From Oscarella lobularis (Eukaryota; Porifera; Homoscleromorpha; Homosclerophorida; Oscarellidae), in contig NC_089175.1 of assembly GCF_947507565.1 (NCBI RefSeq), positions 3,957,733-4,021,732 of the forward strand: a stretch of 64,000 nucleotides of DNA, given 5' to 3'. The notes under the pieces were generated by a model. That model was given only the letters and a program-made list of their open reading frames with translations, was not told where the DNA came from and did no database searches. A program made the position numbers and the translations under genes. Position 1 is the first letter of the stretch; each line of letters begins with the position of its first letter. Positions 33,990 to 43,164 of the stretch are shown here, piece by piece.

Positions 33990-35364
33990 CCTACTCATGC
34001 TGCACATCCGCATCGAAGAGCACGGCCTGCGACGCAAACGACGAAGATATCCGCTCAGCAAGAGGTAGAAGATCTCTTCGCGGGAGCTCGTGCGATCACG
34101 GGGAGTCCGAGCCGATCGACGGCTAGTCTACGACGAAGCGCTATTCGTGCAGCGTCCGGATCCGGACTACAAGTGGTCGGTCTATACGTCGTTTTCGACG
34201 GAGCGTCCGTTTTTGAGCGGGTACGGGAGCTGCCCAAGATGATCGTCATCGCCGAGTGGCTCAAAGAAAAAGGTGTCGAAATCGACGAGGAGTGGCTCGA
34301 TCTGGGAGAAAACGCAGCCCAATCCCTCGATCGTCCCTGAAAAACGTTCCAGAGAGTCAAAACGTCAGTGAAAGGCCAAACGAGTGTCGTGCCCGTGAAA
34401 CAAAGAGCAGATTTCGACTTGAGGCAGATCACGGGCAGATGATGAATCGCGTCGCAGAACGCGACGGCAGGGAAATCCTTTTCGGACAGTTTGGGCCTAT
34501 TCATCTTGAAACAAAATACGAAATAACAAATTACGTCGTGGACGGTTCTCGTCACTCGGCCGACGTTGTCACAAAGATCGGCGTTGCCGGTGTGGCCCAG
34601 CCCCTAATTCAGTTTTGTGAGACAATTCGCGCGTCCGTTAGTGATGACGATCTCGACTGGATCAATCCATGGTCACCGATTGATGGATCTTTTTTTCTTC
34701 CCAACGTGAAGTCGTGGTCAGAACTGACGAGCAGTCGATTGATCCGTTCTGTAACATTATCGTTCCACGGACGAAGGATAGAGGATGGTGTGACATCTCT
34801 ATATGCGGTGGCGGTGGCTGCAGCATGAAATCGTTTTCTACGCAGCATGTTCAAAACGGCACTAGGCAACCGTATCGGCCGCGACCCACTCCAGAGCCAA
34901 GCGTCGTTCCCTCTTATTGTCCAGTTGGCGGAGTGCGAGGCGGTCAAGGAGGTTCGACAAATTCAAATTGGAGGCACGGCAAATCCTTTAGAGCTGGGAA
35001 GTGCGCGTTTCAGCGATCCTACTGGCGCCTCGATCTGCTTACAATGGCGTGTCGGCGAGGTATTCGATTCGTCAGAGAGGAGAAGGAAACATGCCTGCGA
35101 TTGCTTAAGGAACGGTGCCTACAGGCGCAATGCTATGCGTTACATACTGCGCTATTTGTAAGCAGTACCTCAACTCGAGTTCAAGCGATGCTGCTGCTAC
35201 ACAGTGCGGGCACGCATGCCATGCGAAAAGGTACGATGTTTCAGTATTATAGTAGCTTCTCAAAATTTTTCTTTTTTTTAGTGCCTAAGAGAATGGGTTG
35301 CTAGTGGAGAAAGTCATTGCGGCAAGTGTAGGAAAAGGCTCACACCGGCCGTGCGTCCAGCGTG
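33990..35364 (+). pseudogene. RING-finger gene remnant or unresolved gene
   Basis: Near 35149-35364 a RING reads CAICKQYLNS ... QCGHACHAK, then after a T-rich acceptor LREWVASGESHCGKCRKRL and a stop. The C-x-H-x2-H-x2-C pattern is complete only if TGC follows AAA, but the donor AAAAG|GTACG leaves two extra bases, so the frame breaks at the intron. Upstream, coding-like stretches lie in changing frames (IVIAEWLKEKGVEIDEEWLD near 34240; EILFGQFGPIHLETKYEITN near 34470; PLIVQLAECEAVKEVRQI near 34915). I do not recognise them. Missing introns or decay could both explain the pattern. Confidence 0.45.
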
Positions 35365-35858
35365 AACTTCACTTACCTTAATTTATGACATGAACTTTAT
35401 TTATCTATCACTTTCCTTTCATCTTTTTTCTTGCTTGTCACTAATTAGTTGGTTTGTCAAATATTATATTGTAAATTCTGTTGGTTTCTTACTGTGAGTC
35501 TGACGGTGGTCCACCATCGCCACAAACTCTCTTTTCCACTGTTTGTGTCATTCACAGTGACCGCTTCTACTAGGTAGACAGCCGAAGTTAGAGTAATCGC
35601 ATTTGATTTCCATTTTGACCCCCACACAGTGTTCGATCGAGACAATTGTAGCACCTTCGATCCTGTTCGTTCTCTGATCCGAACAATACAAAATAATTTT
35701 TTTTTAGTTTCAAAGACGATTTTACATAGTCGTCTCTCGGACACACTGTCTGTGTTTACACACAAAGTGACGTCATCACACCTCTCTCAGAGGTTACTTC
35801 AGCCGGCGTTCAAAGCAGGATGCGCAGAAAAGATGACCGCATGGTGCCCCTCCTGAGC
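35365..35858. other. Unassigned sequence
   Basis: Unique sequence between the RING remnant and the truncated ligand gene; no supported gene. The junction to ligand homology is abrupt at about 35860. Confidence 0.5.
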
Positions 35859-35859
35859 A

Positions 35860-36436
35860 CGTAACAAAGTGTGCTGCGACGGCTACAAAGATCATGAAAC
35901 AAACTGCGTAAAGTGTAAGGAAAACTGCCTAAATGAAAAGAATAATAATTCTTTTATAATATGCATGTAGCTGAAAATCCCTGTCTTTTTGATCCGTGTA
36001 CGAATGGCGCAACGTGCAACGAGACTGTTGGGTGTGCGTGTCCTGGTGATCCTCCTTGCGGTATAAGTTTTTTTCTTTTCATGTGCTCTAATTAGCTAAC
36101 TAAGTAGAGAATTTTTGTAGATTCAACAGCGTGCAAGCATTTGAACCAATGTAAAACACGCCCTTCGTTCAAGTGTCTTTGCACATCCGGATATGAAGGA
36201 CGTGGTTGCGACAAAAAAAGTAAGACAAGCGCAAGTTGTTTAGGTGCTCTTGTTTTAAATAGAAAGGGTTTAGAGCAACCGCTTGATACAGCTGACTATG
36301 TTGGAATTGGTGTGGGTAGGGCGGTGGCAATTGTTATAATACTTTGTATTACGGTGTGCCTGTACAGAAAGCAGTAAGTTATCTCGTTTGTAGGAATGGT
36401 AGCAATCAGTATAAGCCTTTGTCAGAAACTACTTAG
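35860..36436 (+). pseudogene. DSL ligand A5, 5'-truncated
   Basis: Homology to type-A genes begins inside the DSL domain (AACAAAGTGTGCTGCGACGG). It continues through the compact EGF (35971-36060), EGF-like exon (36121-36219, CLCTSGYEGRGC), TM exon (36274-36373, DYVGIGVGRAVAIVIILCIT) and tail exon (36394-36436, NGSNQYKPLSETT). All 3' phases are intact, but signal, MNNL and most of DSL are gone and replaced by unrelated sequence. Without a signal peptide it should not make a ligand. Confidence 0.85.
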
Positions 36437-36584
36437 GGAAACAACTCTTTGGGTACCTTCCTAGGCTTTGTCGTTACTGTAGCATGTAGTTCTGTTCACC
36501 GGGGTAGCGAACCGTACGTCCACTGACGAAACTTTTCCATGCACATCATGAGACAACATATCAATGAACTCTGACTTCCTAAAG

Positions 36585-36640
36585 TGAAAACGATTTGTCG
36601 TCCTCATCGTTCAATCTTTATGGTATGCACTCTGTAACTG
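36585..36640 (+). pseudogene. Type-B 3'-flank remnant
   Basis: CGATTTGTCGTCCTCATCG and TGGTATGCACTCTGTAACTG match the sequence just past the B1 stop (25817-25880). This marks a lost type-B gene between A5 and A6. Confidence 0.65.
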
Positions 36641-36796
36641 TAACCGTTTTACGGATTCTTATCATTATGACGAGTCAAAATCCAGGGACGACGAACATTC
36701 TCCAGTTTTTCCTGGCACGTGATGTCAGGCGAGTCTCCTTCAATGATTGGTGCAATTCGATAACTGAGTCAGCCAGCCAGTGACCCCGCAGACACG

Positions 36797-38096
36797 ATGG
36801 GAATAGCTAAGCAGATTGCATCGCTTCTCCTTTTCGGATTATTCGTCGCAACGGAGGCAAAGACTATAAATTTATCTTATCTTTATGTACGACTACTTTT
36901 CGTTCTCGTCTAGGCTACAGGATCGGGCGGCGCTATTGTGACGAGCCTCGTCTCCTACTTCGACGCCGTTCGAACTCTACCGTCTGGCGATTGTTGCATT
37001 GGATTGCCGTTCAACGGCTCCTGCGTCGATAGCTGCCACAACGTCATCAACGTCTGCCTAGTCGACTCACAGGGACACTCCTCCGAAGTGAAGTGCCTGT
37101 CAGACTATACGACAGACGAGTTCGAAACCGCTTGGCCCATCGACGATCAAAGCCCCTGGATCCCACAGAAACACGTCTTTGCGTACGCAGAAAGGTCGCT
37201 AAGTTTCTCAAAACCCATTACCGTATGTGTGATCAACGTAAGAGGGAAATTCGATCTCACGTGCGCCTGTAGGATGGACTGACGCTGATGATAAATGCGT
37301 CGAATGTGGACCGATCTCGTACGACGACTCGCATTGCGACGTTTACCTATCCATTCCCTAAAGACACGTCGTTGGTTGATCACGGATCGTGGAGCAGTAT
37401 CAAGCTCTCGTTTCCTCAACATTCCTCCGTCACTTTTCCGACTCAGTGGATCAATTTGAAGTGGAAACTCGTCTGCAATGAGAACTACTACGGGCAGTGC
37501 GACGTCCTCTGCAACCCCGAGGATGACGACACAAATGGTCACTATACTTGCGACCCGACGACCGGTCATAAAGTGTGCTGTGACGGCTACGAAGACCCGG
37601 GAAGTAACTGCGTAAAGCGTAAGAAAAATCTATCTAAAAAAGAAGATATAATTTATATTGTGCGTGTAGCTAAAGATTACTGTCTTTCTGATCCGTGCAA
37701 GAATGGTGCCAAGTGCAATAAGACCGTCACGTGTGCCTGTCCTCACGATTCTCCTTGCGGTAAGCCAAGCAAATTTCAAATGTGCTCTAAAACAAGATAC
37801 ATTTCTAGACTCGATGGCTTGCAAGTATTTCCAATGCAAAACCCGTCCTTCATTTCAGTGTCTCTGCACATCCAAGTACGAGGGACAATACTGCGAGACA
37901 AAAAGTAAGACAAGCGCCAAAAGGTGCTCTCGTTTTAATTAAAAAGTGTTTAGAACCACCTCTTACCGGAAGCCAAATCGCTGGAGCTGTTGTGGGCGCG
38001 TTGTTGGGCGCGGCGGTGCTGATTATATTTATTGTTTGTGTGCTGTGGCAATGTCGTTGTTTCCCCAATAGTTGCTACTACCACGGATTGTACTAG
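36797..38096 (+). CDS. DSL ligand A6, 343 aa, intact
   Basis: Phase-consistent exons 36797-36844, 36914-37222, 37273-37618, 37670-37759, 37809-37904, 37954-38096. Signal MGIAKQIASLLLFGLF; MNNL about residues 17-185 (VSYFDAVRTLPSGDCC); DSL about 187-233 (CNENYYGQCDVLC, HYTCDPTTGHKVCCDG); compact six-Cys EGF (YCLSDPC ... CACPHDSPC); EGF-like exon (SKYEGQYC). The TM is GAVVGALLGAAVLIIFIVCV, with a Cys-rich tail (QCRCFPNSCYYHGLY) unlike A1's basic tail. The first intron uses a weak GTCGCA donor, shared in position with its siblings. Its MNNL/DSL exons are almost identical to A4's, so the duplication is recent. Confidence 0.85.
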
Positions 38097-38590
38097 AGTC
38101 TACTATCCGTGAGTCAGTGCAGAGTGGCGACTCTTCGGATAACCACTGTGACTGCAAATCGACTGACTCAACCGTATTTTGACACATGCCGTTCATTCAG
38201 TATTCGGCCTCAAGACTACATGCTAGTGCTCCACAGAAATTTCTCGCGTCCGTCTTCCAGCGCTCTCGAGCCAGAGCTTCGCTGCTTCTTTGGGCATCAT
38301 TAAGTACACTCGGCACAGGACATTTCCCTCGCAAGTCAGGATAAGCACGAGAAAAGTCCGAAAAAGGGCTTTGTTTTTGATAATTTTGGTTCCCGGATAA
38401 ACCTCGGTCAAAAAGCGATGCGACGTCTGTGCAGGTTTTCGTCGACGAGAACCTGTAGTATTGCTTCAGGCAGAACTTGAGCTTATTAGCAAGCGCTTTT
38501 GTGGGTTGGTTAAAAACGGGGGCCCGCTCAAGACGGCGACAAAGCTCGAATTTCTACTGTATGTGTACTTTATGATTCCCACCTCCGTAA

Positions 38591-39170
38591 GATGGCGAGC
38601 GCCGAGCAGCACTCCGGGGTGCCCGTCGACGATAGAATACGACGATCCATGTCGTAGAAGGATACCAATTCGAATTGCACGACTCCGTCGGATCGAACTC
38701 GAGACAGGAATCGAAGGAGCACGTGAAGTAAACAGATTCGAGATGTCATGATGGGTTAGGGAGGGTCAGAGTGCGATGTCTATGGTGTCTCGTGATGTGT
38801 GGGATATGATACGTTTTGTAGACATGGTTCGACAACTTTCTGAGGTTTTCCCGGTCTTTTTTCTCGAGGCGTAAGGTGCTTGATGACGATAAACAGCCTT
38901 TCCGTCTATTTTTTCTCGATTTGAGACAGTCTTCGCTGGTTGAGGCCCTCGGAAATGCACGTGAGACTGGCGAGGTCAGTAACCGCTCTTATCGCACTCT
39001 GACCCTCCCTAACCCATCATGACATCTCGAATCTGTTTACTTCACGTACTCCTTCAATTCCTGTCTCGAGTTCGATCCGACGGAGTCGTCCAATTCGAAT
39101 TGGTATCCTTCTACGACATGGATCGTCGTATTCTATCGTCGACGGGCACCCCGGAGTGCTGCTCGCCATC
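38591..39170. repeat. Inverted repeat spanning the B4 start
   Basis: The left arm (38591-38777) is the near-perfect reverse complement of the right arm (38991-39170), with a ~213-bp spacer. The right arm contains the ATG and first ~50 codons of B4. The left arm holds the same codons on the minus strand, starting at an ATG at 38749 and breaking off near ECC. Differences are a 7-bp insertion and a few substitutions. Confidence 0.9.
38609..38749 (-). pseudogene. Inverted partial copy of the B4 first exon
   Basis: Reads the same signal peptide and MNNL start as B4 (MTSRICLLH..., [26 protein letters not shown]) on the opposite strand, then diverges into unrelated sequence. There are no further exons, so it is a head-to-head fragment. 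Confidence 0.85.
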
Positions 39171-40954
39171 TCCAAACGACAACATCACCGGCTTGTGCGA
39201 AAACAGTTGCACGAACAGCATCGTTTCGTGTCGACTTCATTACTTGTCTGAATCCGACCGGGCGGGCTGCGATTCGCGATCAGGCGACGGGGTACAGTCG
39301 CTTCCGCGTGCGCCGCCTGCCTTTACCACCCAGCCCGATGCGTCGGCGGTTATGCATGATCATTATTTTCGGCCAGGAACGAAGATCGACGTGCCTTTTT
39401 CTGGCGCCTGGACGGTGAGTTTGTTCCGTCGATCGCGTGAGCCGCATCATTGAGGGTTTTTAGAACGAGAGCTTCGAAGTCGAATTTAACGTTTATCAAT
39501 ATTCGAACAGTCGTCAACTGGCGACGTTCAGATGGGACGAATCGAATTCGTTGGCGCTCGCCGAGCGCGACAGCAGTCGCGTCCTCATCAACATCAAGTC
39601 GTTGAGGCCAGATCGATGGCTCGCCGTGCGAGCGCGAGTCGAATGCGATGACTACTACTGGTTGCTGAATTGTTCGGTGTACTGCAAGCCCACAGACGAC
39701 GCGAGGGGTCATTACAAATGCGACCCAGACGGCAGCAAGATGTGTCTTGATGGCTATGTCGATCCTAGCAGTGACTGTGTTAAACGTGAGGAAATAATTA
39801 GTAGTAGCATACAGAGTCAAAAAAAACCGTGTTCTGTTGTAATATACGGTAGAACGTCTTCTTATTGAATGTGCCTTCATTTCCTTTTTGTGCTCACTTT
39901 TATTTTCTATTAGTGATACCCTACTGCGATTCCAATCCCTGTCAACGCAACGGAACGTGCAGGAACGTTTACGGGGGATTTATCTGCGATTGCGAGCACG
40001 GATACGGAGGCCTCTTTTGTGAGAGCGATACGAACTACTGCCTCTCGCATCCCTGTCAGAACAAGGGGACGTGCAAGTCGTCGTTTGGCTCTTACAGTTG
40101 CGTTTGCCCGCCAGGGTACACGGGAGTGTCTTGCGAAAACGGTAGGGAGGAATAATTGGGGTATATAACGTATACCTTCTGTGTTTAGAACCTGATTTTT
40201 GCCTGTCGAATCCCTGCCTTAATGGCGGATTATGTGAAAAACTGGTAAACGGTTTCTCTCTTGTAAGCGGCTACACGTGCAAATGTAGTGCGCCGTATTT
40301 GGGTGACCATTGTGAAAAGGGTACGTCGGGGAAGAATTTTGGTGATTCGAGATTTTTTCAATTATGTAATTGTAGTAAATGATTATTGCTCGCCAAATCC
40401 GTGCTCTCATGACGGAACATGCCAAACTTTTATGAATCCTATCTCGGGTTACTACTTCACGTGCGAATGTAGTACGCCATATCGGGGTCAACGTTGCGAA
40501 GAGGGTACGTCAGATTTCAGCGATTGGATTTTTTAAATTTTAATTTAATTATATAATTATAGAAATTGATTTTTGCTTGTCGAATCCCTGTCAACCCCGG
40601 GAAACGTGTCATCGAAACGAGAATGGATACGAGTGCGAATGTCTAGACGGAAACTGCGGCGAGCGTACGTGTAGTTTAGACGTTCATGTCTCCTTTTTTT
40701 GCAAAGACTCTGCTTAGAAACCAACGTCTGCTCATCGAATCCGTGCAAGAATGGGGGAACGTGTAACCCGACGGATGATGGGTTTACCTGCAAATGTTTG
40801 GGGGGTTATCACGGGCCACGTTGCTGTAAGGGTTGGATGCTGAATGGAACTTTGAATTTGAATGTCATCTATATGTCTAGACGGTTGCACGGTGAAAGGA
40901 TCCGTTTTGGGTGCGGCGCTGGCCACCGTTGCAGTCCTCCTGTTGACTCGATGA
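39019..40954 (+). CDS. DSL ligand B4 with six EGFs, 496 aa
   Basis: The most Delta-like gene here. Phase-consistent exons 39019-39414, 39464-39785, 39914-40141, 40189-40320, 40376-40504, 40563-40664, 40718-40825, 40881-40954. Signal peptide; MNNL ([21 protein letters not shown]); DSL ([16 protein letters not shown] ... [15 protein letters not shown]); six EGF repeats (two in exon 3, one in each of exons 4-7; for example [15 protein letters not shown]). EGF 5 is degenerate, closing with CLDGNCGE. The final exon is YGCTVKG plus a hydrophobic stretch ([17 protein letters not shown]) and stop, with no cytoplasmic tail. It is a candidate GPI-anchored or tail-less Notch ligand. Confidence 0.9.
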
Positions 40955-41082
40955 AGAGGGGGATGCGGGCGTTCGGTCTTTGATGGTATGCATGCAGCTG
41001 TCTCAGCATTCACGCGATGTCACGCGATTATCTGTCAGCGATTGGTCTGTATCACGAAATTTGATCACCAAGATCAGACACG

Positions 41083-42286
41083 ATGAGAACGCTTCTTCTT
41101 CTTCTTCTTCTCTTCTTCGTCGTCGCAAGAGAGGCACGAAAGCTAAATATTCACGTAGAGCTCCTTTGTGACGTTCGATCGTTGCTGTCTAGACTACGTC
41201 TACGGGATCGGGCGGCACCATTGTGACGAGCTTCGTTTCCTATTTCGACGCCGTTCGAACCGAATCATCCGGCGCTTGTTGCACGAACGACGATCGTGAC
41301 GGCGTCTGCCAAGATAGCTGTTACAACGTCCTCAGCGTCTGCCTTTCGAATTCCCAGAGTCGGCCTGGGAGTTGCCTGGCAGACTACGCGAACAACCCCG
41401 ACAACCCGTTTCAAACGGTTGAGCCGTCCGCCGATGCTATCGTACAAAAACACGTCTTCCGTTTTCCGGAAAAGAAGCTGAGTTTCTCAGGACCCCTAGC
41501 CGTACGTTGCTGACGTAGTAGACACAGAGAAATCAGATTATCCTGTACGTTTCTGTAGGGCGAGGCGATGCTGATGATCAACGTGTCGAATGCCGACAAG
41601 CAGCGAAGGAAAAGCCCTATTGTGGCGTTTTCCTATCCGTTTCCTCGTGACACGGCGTTGATGGAGCATGGAGAGTGGAGCTACGTTGCGCTCTCGTTTC
41701 CTCAATATTCTTCCGTCGCTTACGCGACTCATTGGATCGTTTTCAAGTGGAAAATCGTCTGCAACGAGAACTACTACGGGAAGTGCGACGACTTCTGCAG
41801 CCCCGAGGATAATGACACAAATGGTCACTACACTTGCGACCCAATGACCGGTCAGAAAGTGTGCTGCGACGGCTATGAAGACCCGGAAAATACCTGCAAA
41901 AAGAGTAAGAAATATGACATGATTGAATAATTAAATAAACGCATTTTATAGCCGTAAACTACTGTCAATCGAATCCTTGCACAAATGGCCAGGAGTGCAC
42001 GCCTGAAAATTCTCCTTGCGGTACGTTCGGACGGGTGGTTTCTTATGTGAACATTTATCTGTACAAGTAGACTCAAAGGCCTGCAGGCAACAATGTAAAA
42101 CACGTCCCTCGTTTAAGTGCACTACACGTACCAGTAGTGGTAAGGCTATACATGTGGACGTTTATTAGGTCCCTTTATGCAAATGGTTTCGTAGACTCGA
42201 ACGGCTACAGGGCGAGAGGATCAGTCGTAGTTGCGGCACTGATCTCATTTGCGGCTCTGCTGGTGGTTCAACGATGGCACACCTGA
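41083..42286 (+). CDS. DSL ligand A7, 306 aa, without complete EGFs
   Basis: Phase-consistent exons 41083-41118, 41193-41501, 41559-41904, 41952-42020, 42071-42139, 42195-42286. Leu-rich signal (MRTLLLLLLLFF); MNNL with type-A hallmarks (VSYFDAVRTESSGACC); DSL (CNENYYGKCDDFC, HYTCDPMTGQKVCCDG). The two small exons that correspond to EGFs keep only four and three Cys (YCQSNPC; CRQQCKTRPSFKC). The C-terminus is a hydrophobic run (GSVVVAALISFAALLVVQ) and RWHT, like type B. It combines a type-A head with a type-B-style anchor and marks the cluster's 3' end. Confidence 0.8.
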
Positions 42287-42534
42287 TCACAACTGTGTTT
42301 TGCAATTTGCACTTTTATTTGCATCCACGCAAAGCTGGCGTCTTTATAAACGGCTCTGGTCCGGTATAGAGACTCTGCAACCTACCCCACCCCTTCGCTC
42401 CTAGGTTACTTGAAAACAAATTTCAGGATTCCCGTATTTCTAATCCTACGCAAAGCCGTTCGTTTGGTTCTCATTCCTAAGCCTCTTGAACGCTGATCAA
42501 TCTACTTGAATTTGGTTTAGCGCGAGTTCCGATT

Positions 42535-42871
42535 ATGACAGCTGCTGCTGCTATTGATCGCTTGATTTTGGCTACCAAAAGCAGACGGCCTGATCTGCTA
42601 GCAGAATTTCTGTCAGCGGAATCAGGATTTGACGTCAAACAGGTTTGCGCGCGCATAAGAGTCCATCGGTGGTCTCCTCATCGATCTTGATGAGCTTGAC
42701 GAAATTGCCGAATCCACTCGCGACAAGAAGACCCGTCTGCTAAAAGTGCTCAAGGCATGGAAAAACGCCAGTCGTTCGCCACCGACTGTAGGTAAGCTCC
42801 TAAAATGGTTTCTTGAGGTCGATATTGCCGAAAGGGTCATAAAAGGAAAATACATCGATTTGTTTGGGTAG
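42535..42871 (+). pseudogene. Death-domain gene remnant
   Basis: Opens with MTAAAAIDRLILATKSRRPD, then after a one-base frame change reads LIDLDELDEIAESTRDKKTR and LLKVLKAWK ... VGKLLKWFLEVDIAERV before a stop. The second part fits death-domain helices 2-6 (L..IE......W.......T...LL..L....AE.V). No intron of workable size can reconcile the two frames, so it is likely broken. A shorter copy of its start lies near 23.06 kb, upstream of ligand A1. Confidence 0.6.
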
Positions 42872-43164
42872 TCAGACATTGTATGTGCACTTTACTTACT
42901 CCATCTGTGTTTTTAACCCACCCCGTTTGATAAACATTGTATTTCTATTGGTACTATTTGTAGATTTTGAGACAGGCTCTGAGCGCAAAGGAATCCCTGA
43001 GATACCCTCATAGTAAACAATCATGATAGAAAATCCCATTTCAATACATTACAGTACATAGCAGCAGCCATCAAGCTCATGCAGGTGTACTTACTACGTA
43101 GTCATCATCTACTACCATGTGCGTCAGAGTGTATAAATATATACAGCATTGGCTTCGCGCCATG
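42872..43164. other. Intergenic, nothing recognised
   Basis: AT-rich 3' flank shared by the death-domain remnant and the convergent Ig receptor gene. Confidence 0.5.

Noticed and set aside
34055-34555. 166-codon minus-strand frame
   Set aside because: No domain or splice context; overlaps plus-strand coding-like segments of the RING remnant.
42535-42871. Intact small death-domain gene
   Set aside because: The two coding parts differ by one frame and the only possible introns between them are under 30 bp.
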